Source: an uncultured Rhodospirillales bacterium
Lineage (GTDB): Bacteria > Pseudomonadota > Alphaproteobacteria > ATCC43930 > CGMCC-115725
NCBI GenBank assembly: GCA_903828515.1
Contig: CAIKMD010000007.1
Coordinates: 1,116,001-1,180,000 of the forward strand
DNA: 64,000 nt
Reading direction: 5' to 3'
Positions 52,789-61,619 of the stretch are shown here, in pieces. The position numbers were made by a program, and so were the translations under genes. The notes beneath the pieces are model-generated. The model saw only the letters and a program-made list of their open reading frames with translations. It made no database searches and was not told the origin of the DNA. Every line of letters begins with the position of its first letter. The stretch's first letter is position 1.

Positions 52789-53904
52789 ATGCCGAGCCGC
52801 ATCAACCCGCCGTTCCGCGCCGACCATGTCGGCAGCATGATCCGGCCGCAGAAGTTGCTCGACGCGCGCAAGGCGGCGGCGGCCGGGAAATTGCCCGCAT
52901 CCGAACTGCGCGGGATCGAGGATGAAGCGATCCGCGACGCGGTCGCATTGCAGGAACGCGCGGGGCTGCAATCGATCACCGACGGCGAATTCCGCCGCAA
53001 CAACTGGCGCGACCGCTTCTTCGAGAGAGTCGACGGTTACGGCGGCGAGAAAATGACCAGTTCTTTCACTTTCACCGAATTTTCCGGCGAGACGCGGCGC
53101 GGCATGCCGGTCCATTTCGCCACCGGCAAGCTGAAGCGCCGCGAGACGATCACGGCCGGCGACTTTGCCGATCTGTCCAAGCTGACCAGACGCCTGCCCA
53201 AGGCGACGATCCCGTCGCCCACAGTCAATCATTTCTTCACGGGCGATAACGGTCTTGCCAAGTCGCCCTATGCCGGCGACCGGAAGTCCTATCTGGCCGA
53301 CATCGCCGCGATCTATCGCCAGGAGATCGCGGAACTCGCGTCGCTCGGGTGCAAATATCTTCAGGTCGACGAGGTCCCGCTCGCCGTGCTGTGCGATCCG
53401 AAGAACCAGGCGGTGGTGCAGGCACGCGGCGAAGACCCGCAGGCATTGATCGACGATTATATCGACCTGATGAACGCGGCGATCCGCGAGCGGCCGAAAG
53501 ACATGACGATCTGTGTCCATCTTTGCCGCGGCAATTCGGGTCATGGCCAGGCCAGTGGCGGCTACGATCCGGTTGCCGAACGCCTGTTCCAGAAACTCGA
53601 TTTCGACGGGTTCTTCCTCGAATACGACACCGAGCGTGCCGGCGACTTCACGCCTTTACGCTATGTGCCCAAGGACAAGACCGTGGTGCTGGGCCTGATG
53701 AGCACCAAGCTCAGGGAACTCGAGCCGGTCGAGGTGCTGAAGCGCCGCGTGGCTGATGCCGCGCGGTTCGTCGACATGGATCGGCTGTGCCTCAGCCCGC
53801 AATGCGGCTTCGCATCGTCATCCGAGGTCGATCGCTTCGCCGCGTCGGACGAGGAGCGCAAGCTCGCGCATCTGGTGAGCGCCGCTGGTCAAATTTGGGC
53901 ATGA
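52789..53904 (+). CDS. MetE-like zinc methyltransferase-fold protein
   Basis: A 371-residue protein of the cobalamin-independent methionine synthase C-domain family, with no MetE N-terminal half. The zinc site is complete: H244-x-C246, E278 and C339 (SPQCGF). The substrate side has DHVGSMIRP near the N-terminus. It resembles short MetE homologues and epoxyalkane:thiol transferases. It lies in an operon with alcohol and hydroxyacid dehydrogenases and a CoA-transferase. Methyl or alkyl transfer to or from a thiol is likely, but the substrate is unknown. A paralogue is at 47.3 kb. Confidence 0.88.
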   Translation: MPSRINPPFRADHVGSMIRPQKLLDARKAAAAGKLPASELRGIEDEAIRDAVALQERAGLQSITDGEFRRNNWRDRFFERVDGYGGEKMTSSFTFTEFSGETRRGMPVHFATGKLKRRETITAGDFADLSKLTRRLPKATIPSPTVNHFFTGDNGLAKSPYAGDRKSYLADIAAIYRQEIAELASLGCKYLQVDEVPLAVLCDPKNQAVVQARGEDPQALIDDYIDLMNAAIRERPKDMTICVHLCRGNSGHGQASGGYDPVAERLFQKLDFDGFFLEYDTERAGDFTPLRYVPKDKTVVLGLMSTKLRELEPVEVLKRRVADAARFVDMDRLCLSPQCGFASSSEVDRFAASDEERKLAHLVSAAGQIWA

Positions 53905-53911
53905 TCGATCG

Positions 53912-55096
53912 ATGACGAGCCCCCTAAAAGGCGTGCGGGTTTTCGAGGTCGGGCAGTTCATCGCCGGGCCTTATTGCGGCATGCAGCTGGCCGATCTCGG
54001 CGCCGACGTGATCAAGATCGAGCGGCCGGATGGCGGCGATCCGTTCCGTACCTTCGGCGCCGGCGGCGGCGCGCAGGGTTACAGTTCCAACTTCACCGCC
54101 TTCAACCGCAACAAGCGCAGCCTGTCGATCAATCTCGGCGACAAGCGCGGTCAGGCGCTGTTCCGCAAGCTGGCGGCGAGCGGCGACGTGGTGCTGGAAA
54201 ATTTCCGGCCCGGCGTGATGAAGCGTCTCGGGATCGACGGCGAGACGCTGCGCGCCGGGAATTCACGTCTGATCTATTGCTCGATTGCCGGCTTTTCCGA
54301 GGGCGGGCCTTATCGCGAGCAGCCCGCCTACGACACGATCGGTCAGGCGCGGTCGGGTATCTTGAGCATGTTCGTCGAGAAGGACGATCCGCGCATGCGG
54401 GGCCCCACGATTTCCGATCAGATCACCGGCATGCAGGCGTGCAACGCGATCATGGCGGCCCTGTTCGAGCGCGAGCGGACGGGCGTTGGACGCCGCATCG
54501 ACATCACGCTGCTCGAGGCGAGCATGTATTTCATGCCGGATTCGTTCACCGCCTATACGCAAGGCAACGTGGTGATGGGGCCGCAATCGCGTGCCGCGAT
54601 CTCGGCGGCCTTCGCGTTCGATTGCGCCGACGGTCTGATCGCGCTGCATCCCTCGTCGACCGAACGGTTCTGGCAGGGCCTGCTCAAGGCGATGGAGCGG
54701 ACCGACATCGCCGACGATCCGCGCTTCAAGGACAGGCCCGGCCGCATCGCCAATTTCGACGCGCTGATCGCCGAGATGCGTCCGGTCTTTGCGAAGATGA
54801 CGCGCGCGGCGTGGATGGAACGGCTCGCCGCGCATGACGTGCCGAGCGCGCCGGTCCTATCGATTCCCGATGCGATGGTCGATCCCGAGGTCGAGCATCT
54901 CGGCCTCTTTTACGAATACGAACATCCGAAGTTCGGGTCGTTCACCGGCATGCATCGCGCGGCGCGGATCGACGGCGAGCGCGAGGACCAGCCGCTACCG
55001 CCGCCCGGGTTGGGCGAGCATACGGATTCGATTTTGGGTGAGGCCGGGCTGCCGCCCGGCGAGATCGCCGATTTGCGCGGCGCGGGGATCGTTTAG
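53912..55096 (+). CDS. Family III CoA-transferase (CaiB/BaiF)
   Basis: A 394-residue CoA-transferase. Landmarks are VRVFEVGQFIAGPYCGMQLA, DVIKIERPDGGDPFRTFG and the catalytic Asp in GPTISDQITGMQA. It probably activates a carboxylic acid with CoA from a donor such as succinyl-CoA. It starts 7 bases after the MetE-like stop and is the last gene of the operon; its 3' end overlaps the small minus-strand gene by 4 bases. A paralogue is at 35.1 kb. Confidence 0.93.
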   Translation: MTSPLKGVRVFEVGQFIAGPYCGMQLADLGADVIKIERPDGGDPFRTFGAGGGAQGYSSNFTAFNRNKRSLSINLGDKRGQALFRKLAASGDVVLENFRPGVMKRLGIDGETLRAGNSRLIYCSIAGFSEGGPYREQPAYDTIGQARSGILSMFVEKDDPRMRGPTISDQITGMQACNAIMAALFERERTGVGRRIDITLLEASMYFMPDSFTAYTQGNVVMGPQSRAAISAAFAFDCADGLIALHPSSTERFWQGLLKAMERTDIADDPRFKDRPGRIANFDALIAEMRPVFAKMTRAAWMERLAAHDVPSAPVLSIPDAMVDPEVEHLGLFYEYEHPKFGSFTGMHRAARIDGEREDQPLPPPGLGEHTDSILGEAGLPPGEIADLRGAGIV

Positions 55097-55380
55097 GCGG
55101 CGCTGACCGCGACGTTGAGCTGGCTCACGCCGCCGTCGCGCCATTGATCGAGGCTGACGACTTTACGATTCTGCATCGCCTTGCGGCTGGCAAGAACCGT
55201 CAGAACATAACGCCGCCGTCCTTGCAGCCATGCCATGTCATCGAGTTCGTCGCGTCGCGTGGGCGAGGCGGTGCGCAGCGCCGCGAGAAGATAATCGATC
55301 TCGTCGAGGTCGCGCCGCAATTGCGCGGTGGTCATGAGTGGCTCCGATGGAGCCGAAGATACGTTTGTTGCTGCAATCAT
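55093..55380 (-). CDS. Small soluble protein of 95 residues
   Basis: A 95-residue protein with helical, charged sequence: TTAQLRRDLDEIDYLLAALRT, then RRDELDDMAWLQGRRRYVLT and a C-terminal SLDQWRDGG. No signal, membrane segment or known motif was recognised. ATG 55380 follows GGGGG; an internal ATG at 55335 with GGAG upstream is also possible, giving 80 residues. It overlaps the convergent CoA-transferase stop by 4 bases. The function is unknown. The longer frame extending to 56052 is antisense to ppk2. Confidence 0.6.
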   Translation of the reverse strand: MIAATNVSSAPSEPLMTTAQLRRDLDEIDYLLAALRTASPTRRDELDDMAWLQGRRRYVLTVLASRKAMQNRKVVSLDQWRDGGVSQLNVAVSAA

Positions 55381-55566
55381 TATTGTCCCCCAGGCTTGAG
55401 GCGCCGGTCGTTCCGAACGAGGAGGTCGGTCTACGTGTCCCGCGTTAACCTTGGTTTGGGCGGAAATGGATAACAAACGATTAATAAATGGTTCGACTCG
55501 GGATTTGTTCCCGCGGCGTGGCGTCGCGTGTCGCGCACCGGCATAATGCGAACCAAGGAGCGCACC

Positions 55567-56361
55567 ATGGCCAAAATCAAAACGCCGAAGCTGCCGCCGC
55601 CTCTGACCCATCACGCTTACGAAAAGACGATGCTGGCGTTGCAGATCGAACTGGTGAAGCTGCAGCGCCAGGTGATTGCGCATGGACTGCGCGTGCTGAT
55701 CATCTTCGAAGGCCGCGACGCGGCCGGCAAGGACGGCACGATCAAACGGATCGTCGAATATCTGAGTCCGCGCGACACGCGCGTGGTGGCGCTCGGGCCG
55801 CCGAGCGAGCGCGAGCAGCACATCTGGTATTTTCAGCGCTACGTGCCGTATCTGCCGGCGTCGGGCGAGATCGTGCTGTTCAATCGAAGCTGGTACAACC
55901 GCGCCGGAGTCGAGCGCGTCATGGGATTTTGCAGCAAGGCGGAAACCGAAGAGTTCCTCGAAACCGTGCCGCACTTCGAGGGGTTGCTCAAACGCTCGGG
56001 CATCACCGTGCTGAAATACTACCTCGATATCTCGAAGCACGAGCAAAAGCACCGGCTTGCCGCTCGGCGCAAGGATCCGCTGAAACAGTGGAAGCTCAGT
56101 CCGATCGACGCCAAGGCGCCGAAGCTATGGAAGGCCTACAGCAAGGCGCGCGATGCGATGCTCGAGCGCAGCCACAGCGTGGTCACGCCGTGGACCATCG
56201 TGCGCGCCGACGACAAGGATCTGGCGCGTCTCAACGTGATTCGGGATGTGTTGTGGCGGTTGGATTATCCGAACCGGCTTCGGCGGCTCCATCGCCCCGA
56301 TCCGGCCGTGGTTTTTCCGTATGATACCGGCGAACGGACGCGCGGGTTGATCGAGCCCTGA
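55567..56361 (+). CDS. ppk2: Polyphosphate kinase 2 family protein
   Basis: A 264-residue single-domain PPK2 that transfers phosphate between polyphosphate and nucleotides. The Walker A-like loop is FEGRDAAGKDGTIKRI, the lid/Walker B-like segment is LFNRSWYNRAGVERVMGFC, and HEQKHRLAARRKDPLKQWKLS is the conserved lid region. ATG 55567 is set by AAGGAG upstream. Whether it makes GTP/ATP or uses AMP cannot be read off. Its neighbours (sensor kinase, universal stress protein) suggest a stress or energy role. Confidence 0.95.
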   Translation: MAKIKTPKLPPPLTHHAYEKTMLALQIELVKLQRQVIAHGLRVLIIFEGRDAAGKDGTIKRIVEYLSPRDTRVVALGPPSEREQHIWYFQRYVPYLPASGEIVLFNRSWYNRAGVERVMGFCSKAETEEFLETVPHFEGLLKRSGITVLKYYLDISKHEQKHRLAARRKDPLKQWKLSPIDAKAPKLWKAYSKARDAMLERSHSVVTPWTIVRADDKDLARLNVIRDVLWRLDYPNRLRRLHRPDPAVVFPYDTGERTRGLIEP

Positions 56362-56383
56362 CGGTCGCCGAACGCGACGAAGC

Positions 56384-56617
56384 TTAGAAGCCGTTGGCGG
56401 AGATCGGCGGAGCGGCGGTCGCCGCCGCGTTCACGCCCTGCGCCGACGGGTCGGCCAGGTTGGCGGCCAACGCTGCCTGCTCAAGCAGGTCCGGCAGGCG
56501 GACGGTCGCTTCCGCCGCGACCAGGACGGTCAGCACGATCGCGACCGCGGTCAGCCCGGCATTGAGCTTGGCGCAGACCCCATCGAGTCGCTTCAGGAAT
56601 GACATCAACGATACCAT
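56384..56617 (-). CDS. Small single-pass membrane protein of 77 residues
   Basis: A 77-residue protein with an N-terminal positively charged segment (MSFLKRLDG), one hydrophobic segment LTAVAIVLTVLVAAEATV and a polar Ala/Pro-rich tail. GGAGG stands 5 bases before ATG 56617. It is convergent with ppk2 (22-base gap). No family is recognised; it could be a small regulator or envelope protein. The overlapping plus-strand frame at 56394-56810 has no such features. Confidence 0.6.
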   Translation of the reverse strand: MVSLMSFLKRLDGVCAKLNAGLTAVAIVLTVLVAAEATVRLPDLLEQAALAANLADPSAQGVNAAATAAPPISANGF

Positions 56618-56722
56618 CTTCGCCTCCGAAACAGGTGACCGGTCGACAGCGACCAAGCCAGCACGACTATTAAATACTGCACTGCACAAAAAATCGTTTA
56701 CGACGGTTAAGCTCGCAATAGA

Positions 56723-56782
56723 CGAATTGTCGCAGCCGGCCGGGAAGGCCCGATTTCCGCCGTTTTTCCGCCCGGCACAATT
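56723..56782. repeat. Inverted repeat in the gap before the sensor kinase
   Basis: Perfect 7-bp arms GAATTGT (56723-56729) and ACAATTC (56776-56782) enclose 46 bases that contain a further CCGG/CCGG pairing possibility. It lies between the small membrane gene and the histidine kinase, which diverge. It might be an operator pair or a leader hairpin; it could be chance. Confidence 0.3.
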
Positions 56783-56849
56783 CACAAACAGAGTCTTAAC
56801 CACCGCGTGATAGAAGCTCAGGGGTGACGAACCACCTGCTTTATGTTGT

Positions 56850-58673
56850 GTGATGAGCTCGCCTATCCAAGACAATCCTCGGCGCCGCACCAAACGGCTG
56901 AAGCTCGGCATCGTCGTGGTGCTGATTTGCGTCCTTGTGGCGTTGTGGGGCGTCGTCGCCGGCTCGATCTTCACCTCGTGGCAGACCGCGGTTCAGGATT
57001 CCCAGTCGGATGCGGGTAATTACGCGGCGATCTTCCAGGACGAGTTGCTGCACACGCTCGATACCGTGTCGGCGAACATGGACCTCGTCGCCGCCCGCAT
57101 GCGGGCCAAGAACAGCGATTTCGATATTTATAGTTGGGCACACGACATCCCGATGGTGTCGGGGCCGACGATCGGGGCCGTCATTATCGGACCGGACGGC
57201 AGGCTTGTCGCATCGACCGGCGATCCGCATGCTACGCCGATCGACCTCAGCGACCGCGAGCTTTTTCGCGCGCATCTGGACGGCTCTTATCAGGGACCGT
57301 TCGTCAGCGCGCCCGATGCCAATCCGATCAACGGCCGAACCGCCATCGAAATTTCCCGGCGTATCACCGGAACCGACGGCCGGTTTCTCGGTGTCCTGGT
57401 CTTTTCGCTGACGCCGGGATCTCTGACGAGACTCCAGCAATCGATCGATCTGGGCGATCACGGGACGCTGTCGCTGATCGGGATCGATGACATCGTTCGC
57501 GTCCGTTTCAGCAAGTCGAACTCCGACGGTCTCGACGGCACGGGTCGTTTGATCGAGGCCGATCCGCGCCCGAGTTCGATCGCGGTGGGCGGCAAGGGCT
57601 GGTACATCCATAAAAGTGCCATCGACGGCGTGACGCGGCTTTATTTCTATCGCCGGGTCGAAGGCTATCCGCTGGTCGTGACGGTCGGCCTCGATCTTGG
57701 CGCGACCCTGGCCGGTCCCTATCAGCACGCGGTACTGGTCGCGATCCTGGCCGTGGTCGGCACGCTTCTCCTGATCGGGCTGGCGACGATCCTGATGCGC
57801 GAGATCGGCCATCGCGCCGCGCGCGAGATTCAACTCGCCGACGAACGGGTCCTGCTGCAATCGGCCAATGCGCGGCTCGCCGAAGAACGCATCCGCCTGC
57901 GTCAGATCAATTTCGAGCTTCAGCATTCGAAGGAACGCGCCGAAGCGGCCAATGAAGCGAAATCGCAATTCCTCGCGAATATGAGCCATGAGCTGCGCAC
58001 GCCGCTGAACGCGATCATCGGCTTCTCGCAGATCATCAAGGACCAGAGCATGGGTCCGGTGGGCGTGGCCCGCTATGCCGAATACGCCAAGGATATTTTC
58101 GGCGCCGGCGAGCATCTGCTGGCTCTGATCAACAACGTGCTCGACATCTCGAAGATCCAGGCCGGCAAGTTCAGCCTGAAGGAAGAGCCGGTCGATCTGC
58201 AGGAAATCGTGCAAGGCAGCCTCGCGGCGGTCAGCGCCCAGGCGCTCAAGAACAAAGTCACCCTCATGGTCGATCTGCCGGCGAGCCTGCCGGGCGTTCG
58301 CGCCGACGCGGTGGCGATGCGCCAGATCGTGATCAATCTTCTCTCGAACGCGGTCAAATTCACCTCGGAAGGCGGCGAAGTGACCGTCGCGGGCGAGCGT
58401 TCCCTGGATGGCGGGCTCGATCTGTCCGTCGCCGATACCGGCATCGGCATGACCGAGGACGAGATCAAAATCGCGCTCGAGCCGTTCCGTCAGGTCGAGA
58501 ACGCGCTGACCAAGAAATACGAAGGCACGGGCCTCGGCCTGCCGATCGCCCGGCGCCTCGTGGAACTCCACGGTGGCCGGCTCGACATTGCGAGCAAGAC
58601 CAACACCGGCACGGTGATCCGCGTCCACCTCCCGCGCGAGCGCGTGCTCACCGCGAAAGAAGTGGCGGCCTAA
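56850..58673 (+). CDS. Membrane sensor histidine kinase
   Basis: A 607-residue two-component sensor. It has a cytoplasmic basic start, TM1 ([18 protein letters not shown]), an extracytoplasmic PAS/Cache-like sensing region of about 250 residues with [14 protein letters not shown] and [13 protein letters not shown]2 ([19 protein letters not shown]), a coiled linker, and HisKA with H380 in [17 protein letters not shown]. HATPase_c has [15 protein letters not shown] and GTGLGLPI boxes. No response regulator gene is adjacent, so it is an orphan. The Cache-like region suggests it senses a small extracellular ligand. Confidence 0.93.
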   Translation: MMSSPIQDNPRRRTKRLKLGIVVVLICVLVALWGVVAGSIFTSWQTAVQDSQSDAGNYAAIFQDELLHTLDTVSANMDLVAARMRAKNSDFDIYSWAHDIPMVSGPTIGAVIIGPDGRLVASTGDPHATPIDLSDRELFRAHLDGSYQGPFVSAPDANPINGRTAIEISRRITGTDGRFLGVLVFSLTPGSLTRLQQSIDLGDHGTLSLIGIDDIVRVRFSKSNSDGLDGTGRLIEADPRPSSIAVGGKGWYIHKSAIDGVTRLYFYRRVEGYPLVVTVGLDLGATLAGPYQHAVLVAILAVVGTLLLIGLATILMREIGHRAAREIQLADERVLLQSANARLAEERIRLRQINFELQHSKERAEAANEAKSQFLANMSHELRTPLNAIIGFSQIIKDQSMGPVGVARYAEYAKDIFGAGEHLLALINNVLDISKIQAGKFSLKEEPVDLQEIVQGSLAAVSAQALKNKVTLMVDLPASLPGVRADAVAMRQIVINLLSNAVKFTSEGGEVTVAGERSLDGGLDLSVADTGIGMTEDEIKIALEPFRQVENALTKKYEGTGLGLPIARRLVELHGGRLDIASKTNTGTVIRVHLPRERVLTAKEVAA

Positions 58674-58677
58674 AACC

Positions 58678-59550
58678 TCAATGCGAGATCAGGAGCGGCA
58701 GCAGGGCGGTTCCCACCACCTCGCGCGTCGCTCCGCCGAACAGGAATTCCCGCCACGGCACATGGCCGTAGCCGCCCATGATCAGCAGGTCGGCGTTCTG
58801 GTCGTGCGCCGAGGATAGAAGCTGTTGGCCGGGACCTGCGCCCGAAACGGCTGGCGTGTGCTTGTGGGTCGCCTTGATCCCATGCCAGCCGAGATAGTCG
58901 ATCAGCGCGGCGGCGCTTTCCTGATGCTTCTCGCCGACCGTGACGATCGTGACCGCCCGTGAACCAGCGAGGAAGGGAATGGCGGCGGCCGTGGCGCGGG
59001 TCGCCTCGGCCGAGCCGTTCCAGCCGATCACCACGTTCTGTCCGATATCCTCGGGAGTCTTCGACGGCGCCAGCAACACGGCGCGCCCCGAATTGATCAG
59101 CGTCTGCTCGACCACGTCGGTATGCGGCTGATCGACCACCCGATCCGAACGCCCGAGAATGGTGAGATCGAAGAACCGCGCACGGCGGGAAACCAGCAGC
59201 GGCGCGTAGCCGGTTTCCTCGTGCCAGGACGCCGATGCTTCGATCTTGGTCGGGATCGCCAAAGGCGAGCCGCCGAGCGGAAGCTTGTGACGCGCCACCG
59301 TCGCGTCGAAAGAGGCTTTGGTCTTGGCGACGAGGGTTTCGGCGTCCTTGGTGAAGCGATCGACGAAATCGCCCGACATCGACATGCCGAACCCGTCGCC
59401 GGAATAGGTGAAGAGGTCGCGCGCGTCGGGGCGCGCGTGGAAGCCTTCGAGGTGCGCGCCGAAGCGCCGCGCCAATCGGCAGCCCAATTCCACAGCGCCG
59501 TCGCTTGCACTACCGCCGCTCGCTGCCGTCAGGATGGTTTTGATGGTCAT
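58678..59550 (-). CDS. Tandem universal stress protein (UspA family)
   Basis: A 290-residue protein with two Usp domains in tandem. The second ends with the ATP-binding motif MGGYGHVPWREFLFGGATREV (G-x2-G-x9-G-type), while the first half (TIKTILTAASGGSASDGAVE) lacks a full motif, so only one domain may bind ATP. GGAGG precedes ATG 59550. It converges with the sensor kinase gene with a 4-base gap. Confidence 0.92.
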   Translation of the reverse strand: MTIKTILTAASGGSASDGAVELGCRLARRFGAHLEGFHARPDARDLFTYSGDGFGMSMSGDFVDRFTKDAETLVAKTKASFDATVARHKLPLGGSPLAIPTKIEASASWHEETGYAPLLVSRRARFFDLTILGRSDRVVDQPHTDVVEQTLINSGRAVLLAPSKTPEDIGQNVVIGWNGSAEATRATAAAIPFLAGSRAVTIVTVGEKHQESAAALIDYLGWHGIKATHKHTPAVSGAGPGQQLLSSAHDQNADLLIMGGYGHVPWREFLFGGATREVVGTALLPLLISH

Positions 59551-59586
59551 GGTTTCCTCCGTCGGGATAAAATTCTTGGATACCGA

Positions 59587-59599
59587 CTTATAATATAAG
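59587..59599. repeat. Palindrome CTTATA-A-TATAAG
   Basis: A perfect 6-bp dyad with one central base, 37 bases upstream of the universal stress protein start in a divergent 185-base gap. It contains minus-strand -10-like bases (TATATT/TATTAT), so it may be the promoter core or a regulator site. Confidence 0.35.
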
Positions 59600-59735
59600 C
59601 ATTGGCGACGGTTCTTGTTCCCGACCTGGATCAATTCGCCGCACCGGGTCCGTTCGGCTAGTATCGGCACCGGGCAACAATCATAAGCCGGTCGCGTGTC
59701 GGTTGCACGTCCGCGCATATCAGGGGAGTGAAATC

Positions 59736-60674
59736 ATGAACGGTGCCGGCAAGGTCGCGATCGCGGCCGGAATATTGGCATTCGGACTGTCATCGGCGCC
59801 CGCCTATGCCGCCAAGATCACGTTCATGCATACGGCGGTCAGTCAGTTCATCAATATTTTCGTCGCCAAAGACCAGGGCATGCTCGACAAGCGCGGCCTC
59901 GACGTCGACTTGTCGCTGACGACCAATGGTTCGGTGATTTCGGCGGCGCTGGTCGCGGATTCGGTACAGATCGGCGGGCCGACCCCGACGGTGCTGTTAC
60001 AGGCCAACGAGCAAGGTCTCGATCTCGTCGTGGTGGCCGGTACCGAGGTCTATCCCAGCGTGGCCAAGAGCGGGATCGTGGCTGCCGCGCAAAGCGGGAT
60101 CAAACTCCCGAAAGATCTCGTCGGTAAGAAGGTCGGTGTGCCCGGCCTCGGCGGCATCATCGACGTGCTCAGCCGCAAATGGGTCCAGGTTCGCGGCGTC
60201 GATTCCCATCAGATCCAATGGGTCGAAGTTGGCTTTCCGCAGCAGGCGGATGCGCTCAAGGGCGGGCTCGCCGACGCGGTCGCCTCGGTCGATCCGTTTT
60301 ACAGTCGCGTGGTCGGCGACAATACAGGCTATGACATCGGCACTTATTCCGAGGTCATTCCCGACGGCACCAGTCCGGTCAATTTCGTGTCGACCCGTGC
60401 CTGGGCCGACAAGAACCATGAGTCGATCGTGGCGCTGCGTGCCGCGCTCGACGAGGCCGTCGCTTACATCAAAGATCCGGCGAACGATGCATCGGTGCGC
60501 GCCAGCCTGGCGAAATACACCAAGTTGCCGCCGGCGGTGGCGGCAACCATGGCGATCCCCAAGAATTTTCAGGTTCACATTCAGCCGAGCGCGTTGCGCT
60601 TCTGGGTCGATGTCTCGCGCGAGCAAGGGCTCATCAAGGGTAATCCTGACCCGGCCAGCCTGATCGCGCCCTGA
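59736..60674 (+). CDS. Orphan NitT/TauT-type ABC solute-binding protein
   Basis: A 312-residue periplasmic binding protein with Sec leader MNGAGKVAIAAGILAFGLS ending at APAYA. The mature segment has FMHTAVSQFINIFVAKDQGM, VQIGGPTPTVLLQANEQG and the C-terminal AVAATMAIPKNFQVH region of the SsuA/NMT1 group. GGGGAG precedes ATG 59736. It diverges from the universal stress protein gene. No ABC permease or ATPase is near. It is the third orphan of this type in the window. Confidence 0.87.
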   Translation: MNGAGKVAIAAGILAFGLSSAPAYAAKITFMHTAVSQFINIFVAKDQGMLDKRGLDVDLSLTTNGSVISAALVADSVQIGGPTPTVLLQANEQGLDLVVVAGTEVYPSVAKSGIVAAAQSGIKLPKDLVGKKVGVPGLGGIIDVLSRKWVQVRGVDSHQIQWVEVGFPQQADALKGGLADAVASVDPFYSRVVGDNTGYDIGTYSEVIPDGTSPVNFVSTRAWADKNHESIVALRAALDEAVAYIKDPANDASVRASLAKYTKLPPAVAATMAIPKNFQVHIQPSALRFWVDVSREQGLIKGNPDPASLIAP

Positions 60675-60705
60675 AAAAGAAAACCCCGCCTGGTTAAAGG
60701 CGGGG
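60675..60705 (-). terminator. Intrinsic terminator reading leftward
   Basis: Stem CCCCGCC/GGCGGGG (60684-60690 and 60699-60705) with an 8-base loop. On the minus strand it is followed by TTTTCTTTTT, a proper U-tract; on the plus strand the following bases are CTTCGAGG. It therefore best fits termination of leftward transcription from the ligJ unit before it runs antisense into the binding-protein gene. Confidence 0.6.
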
Positions 60706-60875
60706 CTTCGAGGCAGGAGGGAAGGCACGAACGAGAGAGTTAAAGAAACCGAAGGGAGTGTCACCAACCGATCGGGGTAGACGAAAACGCGTGCGTCGCC
60801 GGACAACGCCGAAGGGACAATAAAATCATTAGGTTACACGTCATGTCGCGATCGTGTCGGGGCGGCGGAACGAGG

Positions 60876-60894
60876 GAAAATCTATAAGATTTTC
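60876..60894. repeat. Inverted repeat GAAAATCT-ATA-AGATTTTC
   Basis: A perfect 8-bp dyad with a 3-base centre, in the AT-rich gap. It could be a transcription-factor site or a hairpin; it lies downstream of both flanking genes. Confidence 0.4.
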
Positions 60895-60983
60895 TAAAGA
60901 TGTCCTAATAACATCGTTTAAAATTTTAGGCTTATTTGAGTAAAACCCCGCGCAACGGTTAACACGTCGCCGCGTTTTACCGC

Positions 60984-61619
60984 CTATTTCGGCTCGGGCT
61001 TGAACTCGACGATCAGATTGCGCAACGGCATGTCGCCGACGTTTTTGGTGGTGTGTATTCCGGCCTGACGAAAATTGACGGTGCTCGGCAGGACCGGTTT
61101 TGCCGGCGGGTCGAGCCATTGATCGAGCAGCGGTCCGATGTTCAACCGGATCTCGACGCGCTGGCTGTGGCTGTGGCGCGGCCTGGTATCGCCGACGCCC
61201 AGCTTTTCCTCATAGACGAAGAATTTTTCGCCGCTGTAGACGATCGCGTTCTTTGCCGGTGCGATGATCTCGGCGGGGGATTTGACCGGCGGATGATCGG
61301 GTTTGATCGCGACCTCGAAGAAGGGGCCGCCCGCGACGCTATAGGTGTCGCCTTTCTTGAACACCGCGACCTGACCCTTGATCAGATTGTGGTGGGTTTT
61401 GCCCGATGTGACTTTGGTCTTGCCGATCGCGACCACGATGCGGTCTTCGCAACCCGGCGTCGATGCCGACGCGCACGGCGCCACGTCGCGGCTGACATGG
61501 ACATAGTCATTGTCGAGCCCGACCGGCCCAGGCTTGTCGGCGGGAGTTGCCTGAGCCCAGGCCGTTCCGATGCTCGACACCAGAAGGGAGGCGCCGAGCA
61601 AGGCAACGCGCGCGATCAC
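60984..61619 (-). CDS. Secreted cupin-like protein of unknown function
   Basis: A 211-residue protein with a Sec signal (VALLGASLLVSSIGTAWAQ). The rest is a beta-rich, cupin-like sequence with VTSGKTHHNLIKGQVAVF and RPRHSHSQRVEIRLNIG, where HSH could be metal-binding. It overlaps the ligJ-type gene by 4 bases and is cotranscribed with it, which links an exported protein to a cytoplasmic aromatic-pathway enzyme. It could be an envelope binding or processing factor for the substrate; this is inference. Confidence 0.75.
   Translation of the reverse strand: MIARVALLGASLLVSSIGTAWAQATPADKPGPVGLDNDYVHVSRDVAPCASASTPGCEDRIVVAIGKTKVTSGKTHHNLIKGQVAVFKKGDTYSVAGGPFFEVAIKPDHPPVKSPAEIIAPAKNAIVYSGEKFFVYEEKLGVGDTRPRHSHSQRVEIRLNIGPLLDQWLDPPAKPVLPSTVNFRQAGIHTTKNVGDMPLRNLIVEFKPEPK

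Larger units (their letters stand above)
60675..60983. other. AT-rich 309-base intergenic stretch with hairpins
   Basis: No open frame with coding character. It holds the terminator at 60675-60705, an inverted repeat at 60876-60894, and a pair of 7-bp arms GTAAAAC/GTTTTAC near the right end that bracket a GTTAAC palindrome just after the secreted-protein stop. The middle is unusually A-rich for this genome. No tRNA or small-RNA-like structure was recognised. Confidence 0.6.

Noticed and set aside
56394-56810. A plus-strand frame over the small membrane protein gene
   Set aside because: No motif and no ribosome site; the minus-strand frame has GGAGG and a clear membrane segment.
56841-58628. 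A 595-codon minus-strand open frame
   Set aside because: It lies opposite the histidine kinase with all its boxes; its translation is His/Arg/Asp-rich without motifs, typical of antisense frames in high-GC DNA.
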